This document shows positions 37,735-51,732 of a stretch of DNA of 64,000 nucleotides, piece after piece. The position numbers were made by a program, and so were the translations under genes. Position 1 is the stretch's first letter. Each line of letters opens with the position of its first letter. The stretch lies in assembly GCF_002994745.2 (NCBI RefSeq), contig NC_037094.1:68490819-68554818 (forward strand). Direction: 5' to 3'. Below the pieces are notes generated by a model. That model did not search any database and was not told the origin of the DNA. It saw only the letters and a list, made by a program, of their open reading frames with translations. The DNA comes from Rosa chinensis (lineage: Eukaryota > Streptophyta > Magnoliopsida > Rosales > Rosaceae).

Positions 37735-37821
37735 TGGAAAATCCATTACTAGTTTCTCCATTTACTAGTTTGGAGACAAACTAGTAAATGGGTTTGTCTC
37801 CATTCGGGTATATGGAACTTT

Positions 37822-38591
37822 AACCCCTGTGGCTACGCCTTCATTGCAGAGCAAGGCCATTTCAATTTCTCCCGTGCGAGTTTTGATGAATTGAACAACA
37901 CTGAACAGATTCCACTGGTTGCTAATTGGGCAATTGGGAAAGACAAAGACCCCTGTGATGAAGCTCAAAAGAGGAAGGATTTCGCTTGCAAGGCTAAAAG
38001 CAGGTGCTTCAACAGGCCTGACAATGGGTCCATAGGTTACTTGTGCCAATGCTTGCCTGGTTACGAAGGAAACCCTTACCATCCAGATGGTTGCCAAGGT
38101 GATCTTTTATTTTTAGTTTACATGCTCAAGCGTTCAGCTAATATATATGCAACATTGCAATTTCACCAAATTAATTGATTTGTGATATATTCCTTTCCTA
38201 TCTTCCATTTCAGATATTGATGAGTGCAAGGCTCCAAACCTCTGCCAGCATGGAAAGTGCTCAAATTCACCAGGAAATTACTCTTGTTCATGTCACAAAG
38301 GTTACAAACATGACCGCATGAATGACAAAATTTGCGTGAAGGACGATCCCCTGCTTATTGTTCTATTGGGTATGTGTACTTCCATACTACCATGTATTTG
38401 CATCATCCTATGACCATAGCCTAAAATTCTAACCTAAGCTTTTGGTAGACAGTAATTTTGGACACCAATTTAATTATCTACCTGAACTATTTTTGGTTCC
38501 AATTTCTTTTAAAAAGTTAGTAAAAAGAGGATGAATACACACACACATGCACAGAAGCTTTTTCTTTAAAAAGTTAATAAAAACAGAATGA

Positions 38592-38650
<59 letters not shown>

Positions 38651-38940
38651 TGAGAAACCTTTCTGCTCAAATTTTTTTTATTGCATAAGAAAAACTGCAA
38701 CAACAAATTAAGGGGGAGAAGCATCAAAACCTATAAAGCATGCTGATCAACTAGGAAAACATAACAAGTTAACAACCATCCTATACCTCTAAACAATATA
38801 TGACAAAATATACAAAACAAAATTATTAAAATCAATGAATTTTCAATTATTTACAGGTGTAAGTGTAGGCTTCTTGGTTTTATTTGTTGGAATTTCATGG
38901 TTATGGTGGGGAAATAAGAAAATACAGTTCATCAAATTGT
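37822..38940 (+). pseudogene. Wall-associated-kinase-like receptor fragment (ectodomain and TM, no kinase)
   Basis: Three exon pieces: 37822-38098 encodes NPCGYAFIAEQGHFNF, then VANWAIG, then an EGF-like module GYLCQCLPGYEGNPY. 38214-38369 encodes a calcium-type EGF (DIDECKAPNLC, NYSCSCHKGY). 38857-38940 encodes a transmembrane helix (GFLVLFVGISWLWW). This is the order in WAK proteins (GUB_WAK, EGF, EGF-Ca, TM), but the sequence then falls back into TL29 intron DNA, so the kinase is missing. The signal peptide and start are also missing. It replaces TL29 exons 1-4 of unit 2 and is bordered by inverted and direct copies of GGAGACAAACCCATTTACTA. Confidence 0.88.
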
Positions 38941-38942
38941 TT

Positions 38943-41900
38943 GGAGACAAACCCATTTACTAGTTTCTCCATCTATCAGGTACAAGAGTCCATCATTCAT
39001 GTTTGTGTAGCTCATCCTCTCCCTTATCTGTCCATTGTTCCTTTAGTTCATTGTCTGGATGTCTATTTGTGTGTAGAGCTTGTTAGGTATGCCAACTGAA
39101 AGGAACAGGGTTGAAAATAATGTGAACCTGCACTAAATCATTGCATATTAGTTTCAGTTTCTGTTTGTTGTATCCTCTTTTCTTTCTCTGCAATACGGTA
39201 TCCTATATTTTTAGATCCCATTCACAATTTAGATGATTCATCATGCATCCATGTTCTGTATATGGTCTCCTCTATCTTATCTATTTTCTTTCCATTTCAG
39301 GAAAATCCAGATCTTTCCTCTATCTTATCTATTTTCTTTCCATTACATGAATATGAAATAAGAATAAAAACATGTGCTCTTTTGAAATAACCTAATGACC
39401 TTTGGTATGTTTGTAAAATGATTTGCTTAGAGAAAGAGCCATTTACTAGTTTCTCCATCTACCAGGTACAAGAATCCGTCAATCATGTTGTGTAGCTCGT
39501 CCTCTCCCAGTCTCCCTTATCTGTCCATTGTTCCTTTAGTTCGTCGTCTGGATGTCTATTTGTGTTTCGAGCTTGTTAGGGGTGCCAACTGAAAGGAAAA
39601 GGATTGAAAATGCAAACCTGCACTAAATCATTGCTTATTAGTTCAGTTTCTCGCTTTTTTATTTCTTTCTGTGCAATTTGGTTTTAAATCCTTGTACAAA
39701 AGCTACCCTCAATCAATTTCTTGTCCATTTTTGCTTGCATGAAGCTCAGAGATCAGCAGACCTGAAAACAAGGGACTTGTTGGTGCTTTGAATTTAGTAG
39801 AGGAAGCAAAGAACGAAATTGATTCGAATTCCGGGGGGGGGGGGGGGGGGGGGGGGGGGCGGCGGCGCTATGCAGGTTTACATTTTTGATATCACAAATT
39901 TTGAACTATGCATCATTCACATGATATTGACATAGCTGGGATTGTTTGTTTGTTAAATTGGTATCAAGGTATATACATTATAGGTTGTTAAATCACCTAT
40001 CTAGCATAGGTTTATGCATGGAAGATGAACAGATTGTGGGGTTGTGCATGTGGTTGGATGGGTGGGGGTGAGGAGGCTGGTACCCTTAATTTAGTTTCCT
40101 TCATTCTATGCAGCACAAAGTGCCATTAAGCAAACCTTTCTAGCTTCTGCAATTCGCAAATGTGGAGGAAACGTTGAGAAGGGCAATTTGTTATACACTG
40201 CATATGGTTCAAATGGTCAGGTTTGTTCTCAAAATTTGTTGTTGCAAACTGATATCACAAGTGCCATTAGATTGTTACCCATTTATTTATAATTATACTT
40301 GGCGCTTCACATGGTGAAGTAAATTTTGGTTGATATATCTAGTTAATTCTTATTGTAAATTCTTGGTCTACTCTTGGTTTGTTGAAATTGTGTTAAGAAT
40401 GATTCTCACATGTCTTAGTTTGGTGAGAGATAACTCTCAGATTTACATTCCAATGCTCTATTCTTCAAGTGGATGTTCATGCAACTCGTTTTGTGGTGTG
40501 TGAACCCAACAATTTGCAATTTCTACCCCTGGAAATGATTTCCCTTTCACCCATGATGGTTATACTCTTGATGTGAGTATATTTAACCTAGGTCTTTTAA
40601 ATCCATGATTGATCTAAACCCATTTATCATTAGTGATAGCTTTGGTTTGTTAGTGAAAGTTTACGTAAGCACTATTACTGCTCAACATGTCTTGTTTTGA
40701 CAAATCGGTGTAGAGAGTCCAAGATATTGAAGCTCTGCTCTTTGGTGTCTCATCTTGGAACTTGAATATCTTTCAAGTATTTTCATTTGTTATGGTGTAT
40801 GTTTCTGTAAGTAGATAATCTCATAGGCATAGGATGTCTGTTATTTTATTTTTCCAGAATCAAATTCTAAAATGGAACATTGTCATGCTTTATTTATCAG
40901 TAAGCCATGTTCTCGTTTTCAGTTACTGATTGGTCGATGGAACTAGCCAATCATGGATAAGACAATTATTCTCATAGGATTTATTTTGTACTCTCAAGTC
41001 TTATAGGTTTGATTTCACAACTGTTTATGAATATTGATTTTTAATGCATTAATATGTAGAACAGAACTGGATATTGAAAGTGCGTGGTTGTACACTTTTA
41101 TCAAATATGCAACTGTTGGAATGATTAGTTTCACTGCCTTACCAAATGACATGGTGAAGTTGCTTGATGTAGGCATAGTTGTTTGCTAAGCTACACAGAT
41201 GCTTCTGCATATAAGTAGCTATTCTTTTTCTTATTATAAAAAATTATGGGTTAAGGCATAAAATTACAACCATTGTTGTGCCAACAGTGGGACTTATTTG
41301 AGAGGAATTTTGGAAGGGCAGATACCCAAGAGAGGGAAGGGTTTCCCAGTGGGACAAAGCAAGTGTTCAAGAAATGAAAGACAAGTTTTCTGCCGTTGGC
41401 TTTGGCCCCCTCCAGGTTCTTTGTAAATTATTTAGCTGCATATGTATTTTAGTTCTTCAGCATGTTCAACCATGAATAGCAAAAAGAAACAGATATCCAC
41501 TCCAAAGAAACCTGTCCATTGTGAATTTTGTGAAATTTTAGAAGAAAACATGTTAGTTATTGTATGAATTGAAATAATGGTGCCAAGGAGCTATGCTTAA
41601 CCTAACATGTTTATTTCTGAATGCTCCATAAATCAATGCCATGATTATTCTAATTGTTTGTTGGAAAATTCCCCATTATTGATCATTGATACGGACATTA
41701 TTGTTATCCCAGCTAGCTGTTATGTCTGCATTCTTGGGTCCTGAATAGCCACAGAAACTTTATTAGCCACTGATCCAGAAGTTTTGCCCTGGGTTCAGAA
41801 GTATCAGCATAGCCGAGAAACAGTGTCAGAAACAGATTATGAGGTCAGTGCCGTAGTAATTCTCTCCCACAGCCAAGTTTTTAAGTGACACAGTATTGTT

Positions 41901-42385
41901 GTAAAATCAACCATGCTGATTGATAAGAGTAATGTCCTCTTACTAGATATACGATATTTTATATTGCCAGATTATTTCTTATATTGCCAGACTACTATAC
42001 ATAATATACATTCAAACAAACCCAACAAACCCAATACTTAGCTAATCAATGATAACCCAATCTGCAAGATAACATGCATGTTAGACTATCTAAATCGATT
42101 GTATATGTATTGCACCATGTCAATTGACAGCATGTCTAAATAAATTTCTCTTTTTCCAAATCTTAAGATTCTTGTAACCTCTGAAAATGTACTACTAAGG
42201 AATTAGGACTAGATATCTGCATTCTCTTGTTAACATCTCAGTTCTCATTGTTGGGTGGAAATTGATTCTTTTAGGTTGATTTGATAACTACGCTCACAAA
42301 GTTAAGTGGTTTGGGCCAACAAATCAATTATGTGGCATATACCTATCCAGTCAAAAAAGTTGATTTTAGCAAACTCAAATTGTGA
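38943..42385 (+). pseudogene. TL29 relic, unit 2 (scrambled, 5' exons lost)
   Basis: Order relative to the intact gene: part of intron 6 (38943-39190), then intron 4 with a stub of exon 5 (about 39190-39311), then intron 6 again (about 39350-39743), exon 7 broken by a poly-G run (39744-39874), exon 8 intact (40114-40220), exon 9 with an internal deletion (41288-41415), exon 10 with an in-frame TAG after Gly-Pro-Glu (41713-41843), and exon 11 (42275-42385). Exons 1-4 and 6 are absent. It cannot encode TL29. Confidence 0.93.
39833..39859. repeat. Poly-G run (27 G) replacing part of TL29 exon 7
   Basis: The intact gene has a GGGGGG at the matching place (16173-16178). Here it is followed by CGGCGGCGC before GCAGGTTT. 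Such a run may be genuine slippage or a filled assembly gap. A second poly-G (18 G) is at 52353-52370. Confidence 0.8.
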
Positions 42386-42860
42386 AGAGAGCATCTGATG
42401 CTTATCAGAGAAGTACCAGGTCCTTGATTTTTCAACAATTTTTACTGGAGATTTTTGTTAGGCCTACACTTACAGCTAGCCCAAAGAAACTGGATAATAT
42501 ATGTAATAAAGTAATTGTCTATGTGTTATATTGGGTGACATGGAGCTCATGTAGCCGCAAAGCATCCACACGTGGAATAACCCGCTGTGATATGGATGAA
42601 GTTAATCAAAATCCTTATAAACTCATAGATAATGTCTATTTTTTCTCCCGTGAGTTTCATATTCTCAATAATATGCATGATGTTCCAAGTTCTAACCAAA
42701 CAATGAACATCCTAAATAAAATCCAAATTCCATTTAAATACAATTGAAATTGATATAGGATTCATAAGATGTTCTCATAGGATCTACTACCATCTTACAT
42801 TGACTAGCTAGTAAAACTGTAAAACCAAAGATGAACATCACGCCTTGCATCAAAATTTAT

Positions 42861-45800
42861 TTAATACCAAGGTTTGGTTTTCTTGTCAAATATTCCTGGC
42901 CCATAGGTAGAAATGAAAGTCCTTAGAAGGAGGGGAAATTGCACCCACACAAATGAGGCAATTGGAACACTCGCAAGAAAAATGCTCGGAGCAACTATCC
43001 AAGAGTACCTTCCATGAAGCATAATGACAAGGGCAGAAGAAAATGCAATCATCATGGTAGCAATGGAGATGAAAAGTGTAAGAAGGCCAGTCATCAACTT
43101 TTTAGGCAACGATTTGAGAAAATCGTCCTCTGCATAACGTGATGTAAGGAGTCCCAAAAATATAATCACTGAAGTTGTTGAAGACACAAGTGATAGAGTA
43201 TCTGAAACTATAAAAGTTAGAAATAATTTTTCCTGTATGAACATGGGGATGCCTGTATTATCATCGTTTCCACCAGGAACTGTGAATGCTGCGGCAAAGA
43301 TCATAGTGGCAATGAGAGAACCTACAACTGTACAAGAACTTGCAGTTTGTTTCACTGATTTTTCTGCCTCCTCCATTATTTTCTCATGACTCTTGGTAAA
43401 TAGTTGACGGGCTGTCAAGTTTTCTACATTTTCCCGTATGTTATGTAGGTCAGGAGGTACAATACTCTCCACTTCCTGCACTTCAGTAAACGGGGATAAA
43501 AATATGACCAGAAAAAACTTCCAACGTTTTATTGAATAGACTGAATTATAAGTATGATATAATTATGTTTCACTCACTACAGATCTTCAGCATTTAAACT
43601 AAAATCAACAGAAAAAAATAAAATAAATAAATACAAACCACAACACAAGACAAGAAGTTACCAAGGTGAGTCAGTCGCAAAATCCAATTAACCTTTTTTT
43701 ATATTTTGTCATTAAATATCGTTTAGGCCTCTGCCAAAAGATCATCTTCATTGATAGGAAAAAAAAAAAAAATTCAAATTTGAATATGTGAACTCTTTTG
43801 CGTTTTGAGCAAACCACCTCATCCGTCCCCATTCAATATCTTAGCCATTTTTAACCGTAAACGATACAACAGAGAACCTACTATTGTATAAAAGAAAGAA
43901 AATACATTCACAAAGCCCTCATGGGGGAGCAGAGAATGCATCAGACAGTTCAGACTGCATAATATGTAGGAGGGAAGGAGGTGGATTCTGAACCCAGTTC
44001 AGAATTTGCAGCATTAGCCATTTGACCAACACCAAATGCAGCAAAAGATGATCATTAGTACTTTCTCATTCAAGTTTTGTCCGACAAATTGTAATTTTTT
44101 TACACAATTTACTGACCAAGATGTTCTCAGTTTGGTTGCTCTTTAAAGAGATGATTATTAATTTATATTTTAATATTAGCCAAATTACTCTAACAAGTCT
44201 CTGCTATCAAGTCAATCTACAGGTTAAAGTTAGTTATGAGAGATTCTTACGTAGGCAGACGTACCATGTGTCTGATAGGGCTGATCAATCAGTGCACATG
44301 CAGAGGAGTGTTTTAAGTATTTACTTTAATAAAGTAAGGATAGTCTCGGAACACACTTAAGATTTTATGAGTATTGATTGAATTGCTTACCATCATGTAG
44401 TACGTTTGTCCTATGTAAGAATTTCTCTAAAGTTATATTTAAGAGATTACTATCAAACTCATTGTGCAATCACATTGGAATGATAAAAGCACATACTTTA
44501 AGCCATATAAATATAAAAGATCTGTGAAGAAGACTAGCTTAGAGCATTTTTAGCAGACTCTCTATTTTGACTCATTAGCTATTTTGGAGAGCATATTTAG
44601 TTTTTTATCTATTTTAGCAGTTGCACCAGACCCCTAAGAGCAGCTTTAGCAATGCTAGCCATCTTTAAGTCAAATTTTAGCCAAAGTAGCTAAAAAGTCA
44701 TTTTAGCTAGCCATTTTAGAAATACATATGTATCAGTAGCTTCTATTTTAGAAATACATCTGTATCTGATGCAGACGTATTTCTAAAATGGTTAGCTAAA
44801 ATAACTTTTTAACTACTTTAGCTAGAATTTAACTCAAAAATTGCTAAAGATGCTCTAATTTAGAAAATCTTTTAGAATTTTAACAGTGCCAATCAAATAG
44901 GTAGACATAAAATTCCCAATAAATACTCTAGATGATTTCTTATTTCACTTAGTTTAGCAAAGAAGATCTTGCCTAAAAGATGAATTTTCGAACTTTCAAT
45001 CCATTATGACAATTATGTATAATATTTTTCGCATCTAATTTTTTAAATATAAAAAGAAAGAAAATCAGAAAAGAAATGCGTATACATAAATTATGATGAG
45101 AATCTAACCTTAAACCATTGTAGTTCTCTTTGCATTTGCAAACTTGCACCTTGAATATTAGTCAATTGTGAAAGTGGGGATAAATTTGCTACACTGTGTA
45201 GCATAGTACCGTTAGTTTTCCCAGCCGATACCCTTAGGAATCTCTCTCTCTTTTCCTTCTTGAGACTACTATAAATCTTTTCTTGACGACAGTTAGCGGC
45301 ACATTGAAATATGGTTCTATATCTTTCTCTCACCATGCGGTAATCAAGGAGTTTCGGATTTGCTGCACATATATGAGAAACAAATTCAACATTCCCCACT
45401 TCTACAGCTCTGAAGATTGATGTCCCCACCATGCGAAATTCCCTATCCGTAAGATTGACATCTCTGGTCACTTCACACATGAGACGTAGGATCTTACTGA
45501 TTTTTTGATGAACCGATTTCATTTTATACATGTCATTGATTCCTGTGTTGACACCTAAACAATATTATTAACAGGCTAGGTTTTATATTTCAAGCTTGAA
45601 CAAAGGAAAAACGTGGATGAAGCATACCCAATAATTTAGAGAGAACCGTACGAGGTCCTCTGAGCCAACTCATATCTGCATTTCAAATTCAACATTGTTA
45701 GTCAAAGATCTTGAAGGATTGGCACACTATAACAAAACGCATAATTAAAGTAGGAAATGCACATATGAGGTATCTGACGACCTATTAGGAGACTTCCGGT

Positions 45801-48800
45801 GAGGTTTTTAGTGACTGGAGACTGGAGTTCGAAGTCCGGTGAAATCTCCAATGACTTTTTTCTTTTTCACTCTCTTTCTATCTCTATGTGACAAAGAGAG
45901 AGAGAGAGGGCAAACTTGTCCCAAAAATAAATAATAATAATAATAATAAATTAATAGAACAAAAAATGTGTAATTTGTTGGATAAGTGGACAATTTTATA
46001 AGATGTTAGGAGTAATACTTCTCTTAACCTTTTGGTACCTAGCACGAGCAGGTGCCAGACTCTCTAAATATGTGTATCCAATAGGCCTGGGCGTGGTCCT
46101 AGCCCGACATGGATTTTGTAGGGATCGGGACCGGGACCGGAATGATCGGGTCGGGCCAAAATTACAATTCCAATAATCAGGGACCAGGAAGGCCCGGACT
46201 GAAAGTATATAGGCCGATCCTTCGGGCCTTTCGGGTTTCAAGTGTTAGAATTGACATACAGGTGGTAGAACTGGAAAATTTCCAGAAACAACTTCTTTCT
46301 CTTGCTTTGCTTTCTCTTCGCTGAAGGAAGAAATATATTTGCCTCACCTCACTCAGAATGGATGGAAGCTGGCACCATCTAAGTCCCCAAGTGGGAGTTT
46401 CTGTTTCCATGGGATTTTTTGATTTGGAATTGGGAGGTTGGATTTGGATTGAGAATCTGGGATGGAGGAGATTTGGAGGGCTAGGGTTCTATCTAAATGA
46501 AGGAAATTGGTCGCTGAGATAGGCTGGGTATGGGATTTGACGAACTGGGTATGGGATTTAGGGTTCATTGGGTTTAAGCTGAGAAAGGGGTGCATATTGA
46601 AGGAGGGTGGGATCTTTATTTTTTTTGTGATGTTTGATTCTAAAACGAGGCTTGGGGCTTAGGATAGAATTGGGAAATTAGATTTTCGACGAAGACATGA
46701 AGGGGATTGAAGGCTGGGTTCGACGAAGGAGATTGAAATCTGAAAATTTAGGAATTAGGGTTCTAACTTCTAAGGTTTTTCGAAACTAGAGTAGAAGGGA
46801 TTGGGGGAAAAAGTGGGAAAAAATGAAATGTATGGGGATAAAACTGACAGAGCATATAGGTGTAAAATTGAACGGGCTTTTCGGGCTTTCGAGGTTTATG
46901 GATTCTAGGGCCCCCGTTAAAACTCAAACGGTTCGGGCATTATTTTTTGTGTGTTTTTTTTTTCCTCAAAGCCCGGCCCGAACCTGACAGTCCGGATCGG
47001 TCCAATCTGGGCTTTCGGGCTAAAATGCCCAGGCCTAAAGTAGTATCCAATAAATGAACACTGTCCCACGAATATCTTTGTCGACCGATTAAAGGATTCT
47101 GGATCCTCTCTTTGGTTAGTATCTCTCCTTGGCTGTCTTTGACTTACAATCCCATCCCAATATTTCAAAATCCAAGGGTCATTAATTATACAACTCAGCA
47201 TCTCAGTCTTTATTACCCAAAAGTGGGGTTTACAAGACTAATGCCGGTTACTCTCCCTGTCATCCAGGTTCTCCATCTCTTCATCTCTCATCGTTTTCTC
47301 AATTTTCTTTTTTGTTCTTCTCTTGCCCATTTGGGTGATTATCTTCAGATTCAAAGGTTGATAGCGTACTAATTGACAATATAGATGTATGACCCATCTT
47401 GAGTTCTCCATCTCTTCAAAATCCACTAATGTCGTTCTCAATTTGGTGAAGCCGAGTATACCAATCAGCCTCCTCTTCTGCTCATCTTCATCGTCGGGTA
47501 ACAACAATTATCTACTTGAGTCGACATGATCTAGATTAGACCCATTCTAGTCCATTTGAAAACTGATCAATCCCTCTCTGTTTGTGGCCAATCTCATCTC
47601 TTGTAATCTATCGTACAATTTCTTTTTCTTTCACCTTGGCCGATTGCTTCAAATTGGGGTTTAATTAGGGTTTCCAACACTAAGCATAAGGCACCGTCCA
47701 ATTCATGGCTCCTAGTAAGAAACCCAATTCTTCTTCTACCGTTTCGTCTCGGAAATCGAACTCGAAAGTTCAAACTCAATATTTTTTTGAGCGCCGCACC
47801 TAGAACTCTCAAAACCCCCAAGACACCACCACTTCCACTCCTCAGAACCCAAAGCCCCCAATTGCCTACTCACCATTGTTCCGCAGAAATTGATTCTGGA
47901 GATGATGTCATCTTGATTATCCTTCTGTTAGTCTCGATGCCTTGGCTTATTCTTTTGATTTCAAAATCTATCACCGTCCTCCATTTTTCTGATTCAATCT
48001 CGAAATCCAACGAAAACTCATGAGAGATTCTTACTTTTGAGGATTTTGTCAAATGCCTTCTTCTCAAATTTGAAGTCATTGTTATTGAGCGAGAAAATTT
48101 GAGAAGAAGGCATTTAGACCAAAAAGTATGAGAAGGAGTAAATCTTGAATTAAAATATGCCTTCGATAGAAGAAACCGAAGAAAATTTCGTTTGTATAGA
48201 AAACCCAAAAGTTGGGTTTTCTAAAGGTTTAGCTGCTGACGTGGGTGCCTTCGGATTTGAAACAAACGGATGGGATTGTAAATCAAAAACAGCCAAAGAG
48301 AGAGGCTAGCCAACGAGAGGATCCAGATCCTTGATTAAAACCATGCATTTGTTTCATATAATTGATTGACTAATGAGTTTTTAATTTGATTGACTCTTTG
48401 TTATGATGATATACTAAGAAGCACCGAAACGGGTACGAGTTTCCGGATACGATACGATCGGAAACGTGGAAACGGCAAATCTTAAATGTAATAGGAAACG
48501 GATACGTGAAGGAAACGCCAATTAAATATATATATATATATATATATATAAGTAGAAAAAAAAAAAAAAAAAAAAAAAAAAAAACATACCCAAAGTGTAT
48601 AGCAGCAACAATTATACTGATCATATATATATATATATATGAGATACCCACAGTGTATAGCAGCAACACATCGCATAACAATATCAGAACAAATAAGGAA
48701 CGACCGCACTGGGGAAGAGGAACGACCGACCGAACTGGAGGAGAGGAACGACCGGACCGGACCGAACTGGAGAAGAGGAACGATTCCGAGCATAAGAGGA

Positions 48801-51685
48801 ACGACCGAACTAGAGAAGAGGAACGACCGACCGAACTGGAGGAGAGGAACGACCGAACTGGAGAAGAGGAACGATTCCGAGCATAAGAGGAACGATTCCG
48901 AGCATAAGAGGAACGACCGAACTAGAGAAGAGGAACGACCGGACTGGAGAAGAGGAACGACCGAACTGGAGAAGAGGAACGGCCGGAACTGGGTTGCGTC
49001 CGAGCAGAAGAGAAACGATCGAGGGTCTCGTTTCCGGACTGGAGAACGACCAGAACTAGGTCTCGTTCGGAAGTGGGTCGCGTCTCTGGTCTCTCTCGAT
49101 CTGGTTGATCTGGTATTTTGTTTGTTTATTTTTTTTTTCAATTTTTGCCTAGTAAAAAGTCATTATTACCCCACGTTTCCTATTTATTTACATTCTGGCG
49201 TTTCCGAATTGGATACGTACGTTTCCAAACCGTTTCCAAATCCGGATACACGTTTCCTAGCGTTTCCGGGCGTTTCCGACCCGTTTCCGACCCGTTTCCC
49301 GTTTCGATACGGGAAACGAGAGCATTTTGGCGTTTCCGTGCATCATAGATGATATATAACATATTGTGACCTAGCAAAGCGCTCTGATAGGGTTTGTGGA
49401 GCGGTGATCCTTCTTGTTTGTCGCTACCTACACCTACTCCTTTCATGGAGAAAATCTCAGGCTTCGGCCTCCTCATCTTCGTCTTCGTTGTCTTCGGAGG
49501 TAGTTCTTGTGAGAAGAGTTTGGGTGCGGCTAAGGCTGAGGCTGTGTTGGTAGGCCAACGAACTGCTGGTACTGCATCAGTGGTTGGCGGTGATTACGGG
49601 GAGGAGTGGGATCCGGGTAGAAGCCACTGTGATCTTAGTGGGTTGCCTCCTTCCGGCGGTGCTGCTGAAGCGGTGGTGATTCAGTGGGTGTGAATGGGAG
49701 TTTTCTTCTGGTTGGATGGCATGACATTGTCGGTGTCGGGTCTGACTTGTGGATCTATTGGTATTGACGACTATTGTGATGGTGATCGGGTTTGCTCTCT
49801 GGCGTTTGTCGCGGAAGGTGGAGAATGGATTGGTTCCCAATCTGGGAAGCTGCGGACGTCCAGTGGTGTGGGGTGGCTGGGTTCGATCAAGTCTGGTGTG
49901 ATGGAAGCGGTCGTTACAAGATCGGCGCTCTCTATGGGTTGGTGGTGGCTTCGAGTCCTAGATCTGGAGAGGACGAACATCTCAGCTGCTGATGGAGACG
50001 ATGCACTCCGACAGTGGCGTAACTCAGTGTGCCGGAGTCGGGCTGGTGGGTTGGGCGCCCTGAGCACTTTTTTAGGGGACTGGAATTGGGCCTGTTGTCT
50101 AGTCTCATGGGCTGCATTAGGGCTCTTTGACTCTAGGGGCTTGGTGGGCCTGCTGGGCTTGTTTATTTTTAGAAGGAAATCACCTTCCATTCCTAGCTTT
50201 TAGTTTCTTTAATAGGTCGCAAAGCTCACATCCTCTGAGGGTTCATTTTACTATTGCTTCGGAGGATGCTGATCTTTGTTTGAAATAAGGATGCGTTATT
50301 TTCCTCAAAAGGTGGGTGTACTCGGGGTGGCCAGGGGCTTGTTATTGTCATAGAATAGGTGTTTAGGGTTCTCTAAGGAACGATTCTTTCTGTCGACCCC
50401 ATTGGAGTGTTTCGTTTTTGTACTGCTTGCTGAATATATATAATGGGCTGACCTCTTTTGATAAAAAAAAAATGATGATATATAACTTATGAAATATATT
50501 ATAGAAAGCAGTCTAATGCCAACGTCAAAAATAAAATAAAAAAGTTGTGGTTAGAGAACGCGCTCCACGCGCTGGCAAAGTAGAGAACGCAGTCTTTCGT
50601 CCCTGTCCGGCTGCTCCTTTGCCCTGGTGATGGCCTCTGGCCTAGCCGGAGCACGATGGGTGCGGCCGAACGGGTGTCCCATTTCATGGGCGTGTCTCGA
50701 TCTCGAGAGCTAGGGTTGGGAGGTGGTGAGTTTTTCCTGCTGTTTCGGTCGAATGGGGCGGCTGTGTCGTGGTGGTGGGCCATGATCGGATCGGGGGCAG
50801 GTCAGAGCGGCGTTTGGTGGCTGTCCGTGGTCGGAAAGTTGGGTTCGTTGGCTGGCTAGTGTAGATCGACGGCTTGGTGTGTCGTTTGACGGAGATAATT
50901 GGTCGCCGGATGCAGATCTTCTCTTACTCGGTTGGTGTTAGGTTAGGATCACGGCGATTGGCATGGCCTCCCGATGGTCGGCCGATGACGCTAAGTCGAC
51001 GGCGGCCCGACTTCAGTGGAAGGGTGGGGCGATGCAGACGCTGATTTGGGCCGAGAGGGTTGGCAAAGACCCACTTGCTGGTTTGGCTTCTCGGGCTGGG
51101 ATTCTGCCTATTGGCCCAATCTGGGCTGGAGTTTGGGGTTGGGTTCCCTTTGTGGGCCCTGCTTCAGTTTTTATTTTATATTTAGTTGTTATTTACTTAT
51201 GTTTCTTAGTTTATTTGTGCTTTTTGAGAGTAATAAGTCCCTACAGTAGTTATGCAGGGCTAGTCGGGTTTTGTGCATGTGTATGCACTCTAAGTGCCTT
51301 GTCTGCTCTAGGTAGGCGGCGAGTTCCATGCTTCGTCAAATGGTCGCTACCGCCTAGTGGCAGGGTGAGACTAAATGTCATCAGATCTATTCTCCGGTGG
51401 CAACATAGTAGGAAAGCTGTGCTTATGGTAATTATGCTACGCTGTAATCGGGTTACACATTGAGTTATCTTTCCGTTATGTCACCGCTATGCCAAAGCAA
51501 ATAGAGTAGCCAGCAGAGCACTCTTTGCTAGTTGGTGCTTGTTAGAATACATGTGTTATGTAGCTTGATACTATTTCAGGAAATACTCTAGATGCTTATT
51601 GTAATCAGGGGTACGTTAAGGCTCAATGTCCCCTCCTTGTATTCAACAGTTTCATTAATCAAGGCTTGAGGGCAGCCATTTATTT

Positions 51686-51732
<47 letters not shown>

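Noticed and set aside
48506..49352. 237-codon plus-strand frame rich in Arg, Glu and Thr.
   Set aside because: It spans AT, A and minisatellite repeats inside a hAT-like element and has no domain; not called as a gene.
49694..50203. 169-codon Gly/Trp-rich plus-strand frame.
   Set aside because: Inside a poly-A-tailed, target-duplicated insert; no recognised domain, and GC-rich sequence gives long chance frames on both strands.
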